A stretch of DNA of 40,695 nucleotides from positions 1-40,695 of the forward strand of contig JAAUPE010000055.1 of assembly GCA_012034595.1 (NCBI GenBank). The letters run 5' to 3'. This DNA is from Calothrix sp. CSU_2_0 (lineage in GTDB: Bacteria > Cyanobacteriota > Cyanobacteriia > Cyanobacteriales > Nostocaceae). A program made the translations under genes and the position numbers. The stretch's first letter is position 1. Each line of letters starts with the position of its first letter. The notes beneath the pieces were generated by a model. It was not told the origin of the DNA. It searched no databases and was given only the letters and a program-made list of their open reading frames with translations. Of the stretch, positions 1 through 8,657 are shown piece after piece.

Positions 1-203
1 CAGGGGCTTGTATCCGTTGAGATAAAAGATAAAAAAGAAATATTTCTTTCTTTTCTTTTTACCCTTTTTTACTTTTTGACTTTTTAATTTTAAAAGATGG
101 TCATTATTTTGATATATTTTTTAACATGTTATTACATGGTATTGCTAATAATTTGGCATAACAAGTACTGAAGAACCATAATTACAATAATTTGATATTG
201 TAG

Positions 204-222
204 GGGCAGGGTATCCCTGCCC
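204..222. repeat. Compact 8-bp palindrome with 3-nt loop
   Basis: Arms GGGCAGGG and CCCTGCCC flank the loop TAT. The same layout (8-bp G-rich arm, 3-nt loop, C-rich arm) recurs at 490-508 and 36225-36243, so this looks like a dispersed palindromic repeat rather than a gene-specific terminator. Confidence 0.65.
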
Positions 223-241
223 ATTAACCATGCCACATTAC

Positions 242-426
242 ATTATCGCATTTGTCTTAAAATTCGTTAGAATATTGCGATCGCATTTGTCTTAAAATTC
301 GTTAAAATACTGCGATCGCATTTGTCTTAAAATTCGTTAAAATACTGCGATCGCATTTGTCTTAAAAGTAGTTAGAATATTGCGATCGCATTTGTCTTAA
401 AAGTAATTATAATATTGCGATCGCAT
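242..426. repeat. Five-unit 35-bp tandem repeat carrying HIP1 sites
   Basis: The word TTTGTCTTAA recurs at 251, 286, 321, 356 and 391, a period of exactly 35. Most units are bounded by GCGATCGC (HIP1). Units 2 and 3 are nearly identical and the last two have drifted (AAAGTAGTTA, AAAGTAATTA). There are no unique spacers, so this is not a CRISPR array. It resembles the long tandemly repeated repetitive (LTRR) sequences of heterocystous cyanobacteria, whose classical unit is 37 bp; that match is inferred. Confidence 0.85.
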
Positions 427-489
427 GATTTTATATGATTTTAAATTTGGTGCGAATCGGTATTTTGGAATAAAATAAGAATTAAATAA

Positions 490-508
490 GGGCGGGGAGA
501 CCCCGCCC
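490..508. terminator. GC-rich hairpin downstream of proS
   Basis: Arms GGGCGGGG and CCCCGCCC with loop AGA lie about 28 bases past the proS stop on the minus strand. Read on that strand it is followed by CTTATTTAAT, a weak T-rich tail. It may serve as the proS terminator but also belongs to the compact palindrome family seen elsewhere. Confidence 0.45.
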
Positions 509-535
509 CTACGGTGATTTGGGAAATGGTATTGT

Positions 536-2338
536 TTAAATGGCGGATTCTACCCAATTTTTTAATGTTGTTACTACTTCCCCAATTGGAATTTCCTGTG
601 TTTCTTTAGTTGCCCGTTTCACCACTTCAACTTTGCCATTTGCTAATGTTTTTCCAGTGACAATTCTAAAAGGAATCCCAATTAAATCGGCATCTTTAAA
701 CTTGACTCCAGCACGTTCATTTCTATCATCAAGCAAAGTCTCAACACCAACTTTATTTAATTCCAAATATAACTTTTCCGCGACTTCCATTTGTTGGCTG
801 TCATTAATGTTCGGAATCGAAATAATTGCATGATAAGGCGCGATCGCAACTGGAAAAATTATCCCATCTTTATCGTAGGATTGTTCTACAGCCGATTGTG
901 CTAGTCGGGAAACTCCCACACCATAACAACCCATTACTAAGGGTTTTTCTTCCCCTTGTTCGTTGGTGTAGGTTGCACCCATTGCGATGGAATACTCAGT
1001 TCCTAACTGGAAAATATGCCCGACTTCGATACCCCTAGCACTTTGAATTAGTTGTTGTGGGTCATGTACTGCCCTATCTCCAGGTCGAGCTTTACGAATA
1101 TCTACTGTAAGCTCTGGTAATTTAATTTGCTCATTCCAATTTGCCCCGACAACGTGATAACCAGTTTCATTTGCACCTGTGACAAAGTTCTTCAAATCGA
1201 TAACAGTGCGATCGACAAGACGCAAAAACTCAGGAGCAATAGTTTTATCCGACTTAATGCGATCGCTACCAATATCGGGTGCAATATAACCCAATGGCAA
1301 AGGCTGTGTTGCCCATTTTGATTGAGCTTCCGCATCGGGTATAGTCAGACTGAGAATTGTTTTTGCACCGTACTGGGAAGTTAATTTTGTCAATTCATTG
1401 ATTAATTTAACTTCGTTAACTTCTTGGTCACCACGAATACTAATTAATACTAATACCGTCATTTCATTGTCATAAGCAACTTGATAAAGTACATTTTTAA
1501 CAATATTCGTCGGTGAGCATTTGAGGAATTTACAGACTTTTTCGATTGTTTCAGTTCCCGGAGTTTCCCGTTTTTCGTAACTAGTAAATGGTGAAATTTC
1601 CGTATCTACAGGTAAGGAAATTGCCTTTTCGACGTTAGCAGCATATTTCCCATCTTCTGTATATAAAACCTCATCTTCCCCGGCTTCCGCAAGCACCATA
1701 AACTCAGTGGAACCCGAACCACCAATCGCACCAGAATCAGCCTCTACAGGACGAAATTTCAGACCACTACGACGCAGCATATTACTGTATGCCTGGTACA
1801 TATCTTGATAAGTTTTCTTCAGGCTTTCCTCATCAGTGTGGAACGAATACCCATCCTTCATAATAAATTCCCGTCCCCGCATTAAACCGAAACGGGGACG
1901 AATTTCGTCGCGGAATTTGGTTTGAATTTGATACAGATGCTGGGGCAATTGACGATAAGACTTAATCATATCGCGAGCAACATAAGTAATCACCTCTTCG
2001 TGGGTTGGTCCTAATGCTACCTGTTGTTCGCGTCGGTCAGTGAAGGCAAACATGATACCCTCGGCTTTGGTGTACGTATCCCAGCGTCCCGATTCCTTCC
2101 ACAGTTCCGCAGGTTGTAATTGTGGCAGAAGACATTCTTGTGCCCCGGTTGCATTCATTTCCTCCCGCACTATCTGGGAAACCTTTTGCAGCACTCGCCA
2201 CATGAGAGGTAGATACGCATAAACACCAGCACCAATGCGACGAATATAACCTGCACGAAGTAATAATTTATGGCTGGGAATTTCCGCATCTGCGGGGTCA
2301 TCTCTCAGTGTGACGAATAACATTTGTGACAGTCGCAT
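536..2338 (-). CDS. proS: Prolyl-tRNA synthetase
   Basis: Charges tRNA-Pro with proline in the cytoplasm. The 600-residue protein has bacterial-type class II ProRS architecture: the GPTHEE segment (110-115), class II motif 2 with FRDE at 142-145 followed by RPRFG, and motif 3 with GYGVGVSR near residue 480. Between motifs 2 and 3 lies the long insertion typical of the bacterial INS editing domain. The C-terminal part fits the anticodon-binding domain (IPFRIVTGK). The ATG at 2338 gives the usual MRLSQ N-terminus. It is divergent from the acyltransferase-like gene, with 143 bases between them. The frame is intact. Confidence 0.97.
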   Translation of the reverse strand: MRLSQMLFVTLRDDPADAEIPSHKLLLRAGYIRRIGAGVYAYLPLMWRVLQKVSQIVREEMNATGAQECLLPQLQPAELWKESGRWDTYTKAEGIMFAFTDRREQQVALGPTHEEVITYVARDMIKSYRQLPQHLYQIQTKFRDEIRPRFGLMRGREFIMKDGYSFHTDEESLKKTYQDMYQAYSNMLRRSGLKFRPVEADSGAIGGSGSTEFMVLAEAGEDEVLYTEDGKYAANVEKAISLPVDTEISPFTSYEKRETPGTETIEKVCKFLKCSPTNIVKNVLYQVAYDNEMTVLVLISIRGDQEVNEVKLINELTKLTSQYGAKTILSLTIPDAEAQSKWATQPLPLGYIAPDIGSDRIKSDKTIAPEFLRLVDRTVIDLKNFVTGANETGYHVVGANWNEQIKLPELTVDIRKARPGDRAVHDPQQLIQSARGIEVGHIFQLGTEYSIAMGATYTNEQGEEKPLVMGCYGVGVSRLAQSAVEQSYDKDGIIFPVAIAPYHAIISIPNINDSQQMEVAEKLYLELNKVGVETLLDDRNERAGVKFKDADLIGIPFRIVTGKTLANGKVEVVKRATKETQEIPIGEVVTTLKNWVESAI

Positions 2339-2481
2339 CGTTGTCCTCTTTTCTGATAAAGTTAATTTCTTTCTCGGTTAAGTTTAAGACAAGAGATGAC
2401 CCATCGGGTCGTTTGTACGGGAGTTAGGAATAAAGTTCTTTTCTACCTTCCCCATTTCCCATTTTCCCATTCCCTAATTTT

Positions 2482-3879
2482 ATGTACCAAGCACAACCAC
2501 CTCTCGAATTTATTCCACCGAAATATAATCCTTGGTTTTTGCGTTTGACTCATTTGCTGCTACCTTTGTGGATGCGATCGCAAACTGCACTGACAAGGGT
2601 AGAAGCAGAGAATGCGGAAGCTTTAGCCGATTTATATTCCCAGTTTCAAGCGGGAAAAATCCGCTTTATGCTAGCATTTCGTCATCCCAAAACTGACGAT
2701 CCAGTTGCGCTAGGGTATTTCTTTTCGCAAATTATGCCCAAAGTGGCACGAAAACAAGGCATTAAATTTAAAACTAAAACACCAATTCACGCTCATTTTA
2801 TCTACGATCGCGGTATTCCCCTTTGGGCAGGTAGTTATATCGGTTGGATAGCGCAGAACTTGACTGCAACTCCAATTCAACGGGGTAAGGCAGATTGGAC
2901 TGGGTTGAGAAGTGCGAGGGATTTATTTGTTAATGGTGCTTTCCCGATGGCAGCAGCACCAGAGGGGGCAACAAATGGACTTTCGGAAATAGTCAACCCA
3001 CTCGAACCTGGGATTGCCCAAATGGGGTTTTGGTGTGCTGAGGATTTACAAAAAGCTGGCAGAAGCGAACAGGTTTTAATTTTACCAGTTGGAATTAAAT
3101 ATGGTTATGTAAATGAACCTTGGGATGCAATTGATAATCTAATTACCGAACTTGAAACCAAAAGTGGTTTACCGACTATCTCACCACCACAATATGTAAA
3201 ACCACCAGAATCTAATGAAGATTTATTTGCACATCTTTATTTTCGCTTGTTACGTGTATCTGAGCATTTATTAACAATAATTGAGCAATTTTATGCAAAG
3301 CATTATCATTGTCAGTTACCTATAGTTAGTCAGGAATTAACTAGTGATAAAAATGATGCGATCGCCATGCGTTTGCAAGCGGTATTAGATGAAATCTTAA
3401 AAGTAGCAGAAACTTATTTTGATTTACAACCAAAAGGTAATTTAAGTGATAGATGTAGAAGAGTTGAACAAGCTGGATGGAACTTAATTTTCCGAGAAGA
3501 GTTTAAAGATATTAAATCGCTTTCATCAGTAGAGAAAGGATTAGGCGATCGCATTGCAGAGGAAGCGAATATACATATGTGGCACATGCGTTTGGTGGAA
3601 AGTTTTGTTGCAGTTACAGGTAAATATATTCGTGAAAAGCCAAGTGCTGAAAGATTCGCCGAAACACTTTTAATTTTGTGGCAAATGGTAGTAAGAATTG
3701 AAGGTGGAAATACTTCTAAACGTCCCTATTTAGGTAAGCAAACTGCGAAAATTATTATTGGTAAACCAATATCTGTTTCCGAGCGATATTCGACTTATAA
3801 AGGTAATCGTCAAGGAGCTAGACAAGCAGTTGCTGATTTGACCAAGGATTTACAAGTGAGTTTGGAGGAATTGATTTAG
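2482..3879 (+). CDS. PlsC-like 1-acyl-glycerol-3-phosphate acyltransferase family protein
   Basis: Probable membrane-associated acyltransferase of the glycerolipid pathway. The 465 residues carry an HX4D-type catalytic motif (H68 and D73 in RHPKTDD) and a downstream EGATNG block near 161-166 corresponding to the substrate-binding EG(T/S) motif of PlsC-type enzymes. It is about twice the usual PlsC length; the C-terminal 250 residues have no motif I recognise and are mostly helical and charged. The first residues include a hydrophobic stretch (FLRLTHLLLPLW) that could attach it to the membrane. The ATG at 2482 is the first in frame. The acyl acceptor cannot be told from the sequence. Confidence 0.75.
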   Translation: MYQAQPPLEFIPPKYNPWFLRLTHLLLPLWMRSQTALTRVEAENAEALADLYSQFQAGKIRFMLAFRHPKTDDPVALGYFFSQIMPKVARKQGIKFKTKTPIHAHFIYDRGIPLWAGSYIGWIAQNLTATPIQRGKADWTGLRSARDLFVNGAFPMAAAPEGATNGLSEIVNPLEPGIAQMGFWCAEDLQKAGRSEQVLILPVGIKYGYVNEPWDAIDNLITELETKSGLPTISPPQYVKPPESNEDLFAHLYFRLLRVSEHLLTIIEQFYAKHYHCQLPIVSQELTSDKNDAIAMRLQAVLDEILKVAETYFDLQPKGNLSDRCRRVEQAGWNLIFREEFKDIKSLSSVEKGLGDRIAEEANIHMWHMRLVESFVAVTGKYIREKPSAERFAETLLILWQMVVRIEGGNTSKRPYLGKQTAKIIIGKPISVSERYSTYKGNRQGARQAVADLTKDLQVSLEELI

Positions 3880-3967
3880 TTTTTGGATTGTGGCTCTTCA
3901 TTACTTGTTATGCTAAAACGACTATATAGCTCATATCTCTTGCTGGGCAAAAAAGATAGCTTTTAAA

Positions 3968-3999
3968 CTTGATTTTTAAGCCTTTGAAATAAAATCAAG
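3968..3999. terminator. AT-rich hairpin between convergent genes
   Basis: Arms CTTGATTTT (3968-3976) and AAAATCAAG (3991-3999) form a 9-bp stem. It lies between the stops of the acyltransferase-like gene and the YebC gene and could end transcription from either side. A further copy of ACTTGATTTTAAAG follows near 4019. Confidence 0.4.
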
Positions 4000-4100
4000 G
4001 ACTATAACTGTTTGAAAGACTTGATTTTAAAGGTAAATCCATAATTTTAATTAGAAGTTCAGCATAACATCTACGGAAGAGCCATAAATATTCTCTAAAA

Positions 4101-4856
4101 TTAAGCTAGTGCTACCATTAATTGCTCTGCCATTTCAAAATTTGCTGTCACGTTTTGAACATCGTCTAAAGCTTCGAGAGTATCGATTAATTTGAGCAGT
4201 AAACGAGCTTGTTCTGAATCAACAACTTCAATAAAATTTCCAGGTATCCAGCGCAATTCGGCATCGGTAACTTTAAAACCTTGTGCTTTCAAACTTTTAC
4301 TCAGGATTTCCAAATTACCAATATCTGTAAAAACATCTGCGGTATCACTATCAGTCATTTCGTAAGATTCCGCACCACCTTCCAAAGAAGCTTCTAATAA
4401 CTCTTCCTCGTTTTTAACACTCTCAACAACACAAACACCCTTTTGAGAAAACATCCAACTCACACAGCCAGTTTCACCCAAATTCCCGCCATTTTTACTA
4501 AAAGCCAACCGCAAATCAGCCGCAGTACGATTACGGTTATCAGTCAGCGCTTCCACCAAAATCGCCACACCACCAGCACCATAGCCTTCGTAGCGAATTT
4601 CCTCTAAGCTATTATCATCTCCACCTAAATTACCCGCACCTTTCGCAATCGCACGTTCGATATTATCATTGGGGATACCTGCTGCTTTGGCTTTCTCAAT
4701 GGCAGTTCGCAGTTGAAAATTTCCGTTTGGGTCGGGAATGCCGCTACGTGCTGCCATAATAATCGCACGGGATACCTGTGTGAAGGTTTTACCCTTTTTC
4801 GCGTCTACAACTGCTTTTTGGCGTTTAATATTCGCCCATTTACTATGTCCTGCCAT
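4101..4856 (-). CDS. YebC/PmpR/TACO1 family protein
   Basis: The N-terminus MAGHSKWANIKRQK and the 251-residue length are diagnostic of the YebC family. Members have been described as DNA-binding regulators and, more recently, as ribosome-associated factors that help translation of proline-rich stretches; the sequence does not discriminate. Other family blocks visible are the IPNDNIERAI segment (about 61-70) and the YEGYGAGGVAILVEALTDN block (about 89-107). It stands alone, convergent with the acyltransferase-like gene, and the frame is intact. Confidence 0.93.
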   Translation of the reverse strand: MAGHSKWANIKRQKAVVDAKKGKTFTQVSRAIIMAARSGIPDPNGNFQLRTAIEKAKAAGIPNDNIERAIAKGAGNLGGDDNSLEEIRYEGYGAGGVAILVEALTDNRNRTAADLRLAFSKNGGNLGETGCVSWMFSQKGVCVVESVKNEEELLEASLEGGAESYEMTDSDTADVFTDIGNLEILSKSLKAQGFKVTDAELRWIPGNFIEVVDSEQARLLLKLIDTLEALDDVQNVTANFEMAEQLMVALA

Positions 4857-4923
4857 AAACTTAAAATTAATTAAAATTAACTAACGTCGTCCTATATCAA
4901 AAATAAAATAACAAACTATTGAG

Positions 4924-4965
4924 GAATCAGGAATCAGGAGTCAGGGGTCAGAAGTCAGGAGTTAG
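4924..4965. repeat. Heptamer tandem repeat (STRR type)
   Basis: Six consecutive 7-base units, GAATCAG, GAATCAG, GAGTCAG, GGGTCAG, AAGTCAG and GAGTTAG. Short tandem heptamers of this kind are common in Nostocales intergenic DNA. Confidence 0.85.
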
Positions 4966-5275
4966 TAACCAGAAAAATTTTATAATTAAAACTATAGGGA
5001 CTTTCATAAAATACAATATCCCAATTTAGGGATTTATTAATCTATCAATAATTTTAAGGAATGAGGATTTTATAACCTACAACTTTCGATTTGATTTGAA
5101 TGGTGCGTTACGCTGCGCTAACACAACGGCAGTTTTACGGGAGGAGTATCCACACCGCAAACTGCCTCCCCTACTTTTGATACTTTTGCACTTTGTTTAA
5201 TCCGCGTTCCTAAGAGCGGGGAAACCCACCTCTACGATTGGTAATAATTTATTTCTTAGTATTGCCTTAACTCCC

Positions 5276-5296
5276 GATTGCTGATTGCTGATTCCT
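5276..5296. repeat. Short heptamer tandem repeat
   Basis: GATTGCT, GATTGCT, GATTCCT: three 7-base units just upstream of the ABC binding-protein gene. Confidence 0.7.
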
Positions 5297-5321
5297 AACT
5301 CTAAAATAATTGTGTAACTCC

Positions 5322-6656
5322 GTGATTCACAAAACTTCCATATCAACCAAATTCTTCAGAAAAATTAACAAGCAATTAAAATTACTATTCTTACTAGTAG
5401 TGAGCCTAATAATATTCTCAGGATGCCAGATTTTCGCCCCCAATGGCAATAAAAATGCAGTAACACACATAACACTATGGCAAGGTGTAAACCCACCACC
5501 AAACCGCGACGTACTGCAAAAATTAGTTAATAAATTTAACAAAACCCATCCGAACATCCAAGTTGAATCATTATACGTGGGACAACAAGACCAACAAATG
5601 CCGAAGATATTAGCGGCTGTTGTCGGTAATGCACCACCAGATTTACTTTGGTATAATCCCGCAATTGCTGGTCAATTGGTCGAACTAGATGCATTAATTC
5701 CCCTTGATGAAATGTTGAATAAATCTCCACTCAAGGGAGAAATCGATCCGACTCTATTTAAATCGCTGGAATATAAAGGTAAAATTTGGTCAGTACCGTT
5801 TGCCACAAATAACGTCGGAGTTTTCTATCGTCCCAGTCTATTTAAAGCAGCAGGAATCACCGAATTACCCAAGACTTGGGATGAATTTAGACAAGTTGCC
5901 AAAAAATTGACTCGTGATACTAATGGCGATCGCAAAGTTGACCAGTATGGTATGTTTTTACCATTGGGCAAAGGTGAATTTACGGTGTTTACCTGGTTAC
6001 CATTTATGTGGTCTGGTGGGGGAGAATTAGTTAGTGACAACGCTCAAACAGCTTCTGCGGTGGAATTAGCAAATAATCAAGGTGCGATTTCCGCGTTACA
6101 ATTTTGGCGCGATTTAATTACGGATGGTTCAGTAATGCTATCGGGACCAGAACGGGGTTATGAGACTGATGCGTTACTATCAGGGAAAGTGGCAATGCAA
6201 TTAACTGGTCCTTGGACGTTGGGACAATTTCAAGCCACTGGTGTGGATTTTGGTGTATTTCCTATTCCTTCAAGTCAGCGTTCTGCTACTAGTATTGGTG
6301 GAGAAAATTTGTTTTTATTTAAAACCACATCGGAACGACAAAAAGCAGCATTTAAGTTTGCTGAATATGTATTAAGTGAAGAATTTCAGACAGAATTAGC
6401 TTTAGGAACGGGATATTTACCGATTAATATTAAAGCCAGACAAAACCCTAATTATTTAGAATTTGCCCAGAAACAACCAGCAGTGAAAGTCTTTTTAGAC
6501 CAAGCGAAATTTGGTCGCAGTCGTCCGATTTTCCCCGGTTATAATAGAATTTCGGAAAGTTTAGGTCGGGCAATCGAATCGGTGATGATGGGTAAAGCTT
6601 CCCCTACACAAGCGTTAAAAGAATCCCAGCAACGTTTAGATTTGATTTTTAAGTAA
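5322..6656 (+). CDS. ABC transporter extracellular solute-binding lipoprotein, sugar type
   Basis: Periplasmic receptor of a carbohydrate-type ABC importer (family 1 solute-binding protein). The N-terminus is basic, then a hydrophobic run ends in FSGC, a lipobox-like site with the acylated Cys at residue 35 when counted from the GTG at 5322. The mature part has family blocks such as the start HITLWQGV, the LVELDALIPLDE region, and VGVFYRPSLFKAAGI. The start is uncertain: a TTG at 5310 would add four residues, and neither codon has a clear ribosome-binding site. No permease or ATPase gene lies beside it, so the partner subunits are encoded elsewhere. The sugar cannot be predicted. Confidence 0.85.
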   Translation: MIHKTSISTKFFRKINKQLKLLFLLVVSLIIFSGCQIFAPNGNKNAVTHITLWQGVNPPPNRDVLQKLVNKFNKTHPNIQVESLYVGQQDQQMPKILAAVVGNAPPDLLWYNPAIAGQLVELDALIPLDEMLNKSPLKGEIDPTLFKSLEYKGKIWSVPFATNNVGVFYRPSLFKAAGITELPKTWDEFRQVAKKLTRDTNGDRKVDQYGMFLPLGKGEFTVFTWLPFMWSGGGELVSDNAQTASAVELANNQGAISALQFWRDLITDGSVMLSGPERGYETDALLSGKVAMQLTGPWTLGQFQATGVDFGVFPIPSSQRSATSIGGENLFLFKTTSERQKAAFKFAEYVLSEEFQTELALGTGYLPINIKARQNPNYLEFAQKQPAVKVFLDQAKFGRSRPIFPGYNRISESLGRAIESVMMGKASPTQALKESQQRLDLIFK

Positions 6657-6702
6657 TCTGGTTTTTGAGTTAGGGACTTTTAAATAAAAATTTCCAATTT
6701 GT

Positions 6703-6736
6703 ATGGTGGGTTAGGATTATCCTCCTAACCCACCAT
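6703..6736. terminator. Perfect 14-bp hairpin between convergent genes
   Basis: Arms ATGGTGGGTTAGGA (6703-6716) and TCCTAACCCACCAT (6723-6736) with a 6-nt loop lie between the binding-protein stop and the P450 stop. It is suited to act as a bidirectional terminator. The GGTGGGTTAGG word is also a common dispersed cyanobacterial repeat. Confidence 0.6.
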
Positions 6737-6803
6737 CGATTATTGAGTAATTTATTTTTGGTGTTCTCTTATCTGAATATGTGTTGATGAATCTAAGTAT
6801 TAA

Positions 6804-8132
6804 TTAAAATTTTTGGAAATTAACTTTCAATCCATCTTTGGGACGAGGAGTTGGAACCATGTCCAAGTCTAAATTTTGTTGCGGTATTAATTCCCATTGA
6901 TAATTTCTGACTAAAAGTGCTGCAAAAATCTTCATTTCAAGTTTTGCAAATTCTTTACCAATACATTCTCGCATTCCACCTCCAAATGGAATAAAACTAA
7001 ATGTTTTAGACTTATCTTCCATACTACTTAAATTAAAGCGTTCAGGGTCAAATTGTTGTGGTTGTGGATATATATTAATATCTTGATGGGTATAGCCAAC
7101 TTGGTAAAGTACCGACCATCCTTGAGGAATATGATAACCGTTTAGTTCACATGTTTTTATCACTTTCCTAAACCCACCACCGACGGGAGGAACAAGACGT
7201 AAAGTTTCTTTTAACACCTGTTCCAAATAAGTCATTTGCTTGAGGTTTTCCAAGGTTATAGCCATATCTAAGCCTAATTTTTCTTGCTCTTCACGAATAG
7301 CAGCTAGAACTTGTGGATGTTGTGCAACTAATAGACAAAAAGATGCGATCGCAGATGTTAAAGTTTCGTGTCCAGCAAATAACAATGTCAAAATTTGGTC
7401 TTTGAGTTCTTCTACACTCAAACGATTTCCGTCTTCATCTTCTGCTTGCAAAAGTAAACCCAAAGCATCTTCTATGGAATTATCTAAGTTCATGCGTTCT
7501 TGGATAATTTTTTCAATTTCTTGTAATAAAAGTTTGCGACTTTGCCAAGCTTTTCCAAATGTTGTCCAAGGTAAATTTATCGCTAGCGAAAATAAGCCAT
7601 TAACCCAAGTTGTATACCAATCACCTAATTGAGTTTGCGATGCATATTCTTTGCCAACAAGTAATTTACAAGCTACATCTAAAGTATAGTTTTTGATTTC
7701 GGGATACCAAGCAAAATTACCAAGCTTCTCCCAACGTTCAAAGTATTTATATGTGTTGAGTTCAATTGTAGAAATATAACTCGATAAAGCTCTTGGTTGA
7801 AAAGCTTGCGAAAGAATTTTACGCCGTTTCTGGTGTTCTATTCCTACTTGATTTGATAGGGAACCTTCTCCTAAAAGCTTTCTTGTACTTTTGGGAAAAT
7901 TATTAGTAAAATATTTATTTTCATTACTAAATATATACTTATTGGCATCTGCTCCCATTGCAATGATTGTTGGTTGTCCAAATATATGGGTTTTGAAGAC
8001 ACGACCATACTTTTCTTGTCGTTTTTTTGTAAAATTTGGATCGCGGAGAAAATCGAGACTCTCACCAATTACAGGTAAACCCAAATTACCGGGTGGTAAT
8101 GGCAGCGAATTAATGGTATTGTTGCTTGTCAT
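6804..8132 (-). CDS. Cytochrome P450, CYP120-like
   Basis: Haem-thiolate monooxygenase of 442 residues, probably soluble or peripherally membrane-bound. The I-helix oxygen-activation motif is AGHETL, the K-helix ExxR is in KETLRL, and the haem loop FGGGMRECIG places the Cys ligand at 390. The proline-rich N-terminus (LPLPPGNLGLPVIGE) and the overall length resemble CYP120A1 of Synechocystis, which hydroxylates retinoic acid; a retinoid or apocarotenoid substrate is therefore a family-based guess. No ferredoxin or reductase gene is adjacent. It is divergent from the VOC gene across 150 bases. Confidence 0.9.
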   Translation of the reverse strand: MTSNNTINSLPLPPGNLGLPVIGESLDFLRDPNFTKKRQEKYGRVFKTHIFGQPTIIAMGADANKYIFSNENKYFTNNFPKSTRKLLGEGSLSNQVGIEHQKRRKILSQAFQPRALSSYISTIELNTYKYFERWEKLGNFAWYPEIKNYTLDVACKLLVGKEYASQTQLGDWYTTWVNGLFSLAINLPWTTFGKAWQSRKLLLQEIEKIIQERMNLDNSIEDALGLLLQAEDEDGNRLSVEELKDQILTLLFAGHETLTSAIASFCLLVAQHPQVLAAIREEQEKLGLDMAITLENLKQMTYLEQVLKETLRLVPPVGGGFRKVIKTCELNGYHIPQGWSVLYQVGYTHQDINIYPQPQQFDPERFNLSSMEDKSKTFSFIPFGGGMRECIGKEFAKLEMKIFAALLVRNYQWELIPQQNLDLDMVPTPRPKDGLKVNFQKF

Positions 8133-8282
8133 ATTTTAAGTTGATTTAAGTTGCTTTAATTTGTTTATCTTAGTCTTTAAAAGTATTTGTATATATTGTA
8201 ATCTTTAAGTCTGGGGGGAAATTATTCCATAAAAATATAATAGTTCATGTAAATACAACTTTAATCTAAAGTTCAAAATCCT

Positions 8283-8654
8283 ATGCAAATTACCCAATCT
8301 CTCCATACGTCAATCAATGTTACCAATCTAGAGAAAGCAGAGTATTTCTACGGAGAAGTATTAGGATTACCAAAGATAGAGCGATCGCGACCATCTCCAG
8401 GTGCTTGGTATCAAATCGGTAACTACCAAATTCATTTGATTGTCGTTGATAAAATTGTAAATCAACCCAAACACGAAAAATGGGGACGCAACCCCCACGT
8501 AGCTTTTTTAGTTTCCGACTTAGATGCCGCTAAACAGCAGCTCTTAAATTATAACTTCCCTATCCAACCAAGTGCCTCCGGTCGTCCAGCAATTTTCACA
8601 CAAGATTTAGACGGAAATATAATTGAGTTAAATGCCCCATTCCCAATTCCCTGA
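8283..8654 (+). CDS. VOC (glyoxalase/bleomycin-resistance) family protein
   Basis: A 123-residue single-module vicinal oxygen chelate protein. The start TSINVTNLEKAEYFYGEVLGL is the usual first beta-alpha unit, and DLDGNIIEL with Glu115 is the usual C-terminal metal-ligand strand. Candidate metal ligands are His8, a central His in YQIHL, and Glu115. The stop codon is only three bases before the ATG of the recombinase-like gene, so the two are probably cotranscribed. Family members include lyases, dioxygenases and binding proteins; the substrate is unknown. Confidence 0.85.
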   Translation: MQITQSLHTSINVTNLEKAEYFYGEVLGLPKIERSRPSPGAWYQIGNYQIHLIVVDKIVNQPKHEKWGRNPHVAFLVSDLDAAKQQLLNYNFPIQPSASGRPAIFTQDLDGNIIELNAPFPIP

Positions 8655-8657
8655 ATA

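Larger units (their letters stand above)
1..535. other. Intergenic region 3' of proS
   Basis: No credible coding frame. The first 180 bases are very AT-rich. The rest holds a compact GC-rich hairpin (204-222), a five-unit tandem array (242-426) and a second compact hairpin (490-508) just beyond the proS stop codon. Confidence 0.7.
4857..5321. other. Repeat-rich intergenic region
   Basis: No gene seen. It contains a heptamer array (4924-4965), a segment with inverted GGCAGTTT and AAACTGCC arms near 5128-5180, a degenerate GC-rich palindrome near 5210-5240, and a second short heptamer run (5276-5296). These are typical decayed dispersed repeats of filamentous cyanobacteria. Confidence 0.6.

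Noticed and set aside
242-426. Possible CRISPR array
   Set aside because: The 35-bp period is fully repeated with no unique spacers, and no cas genes are in the window.
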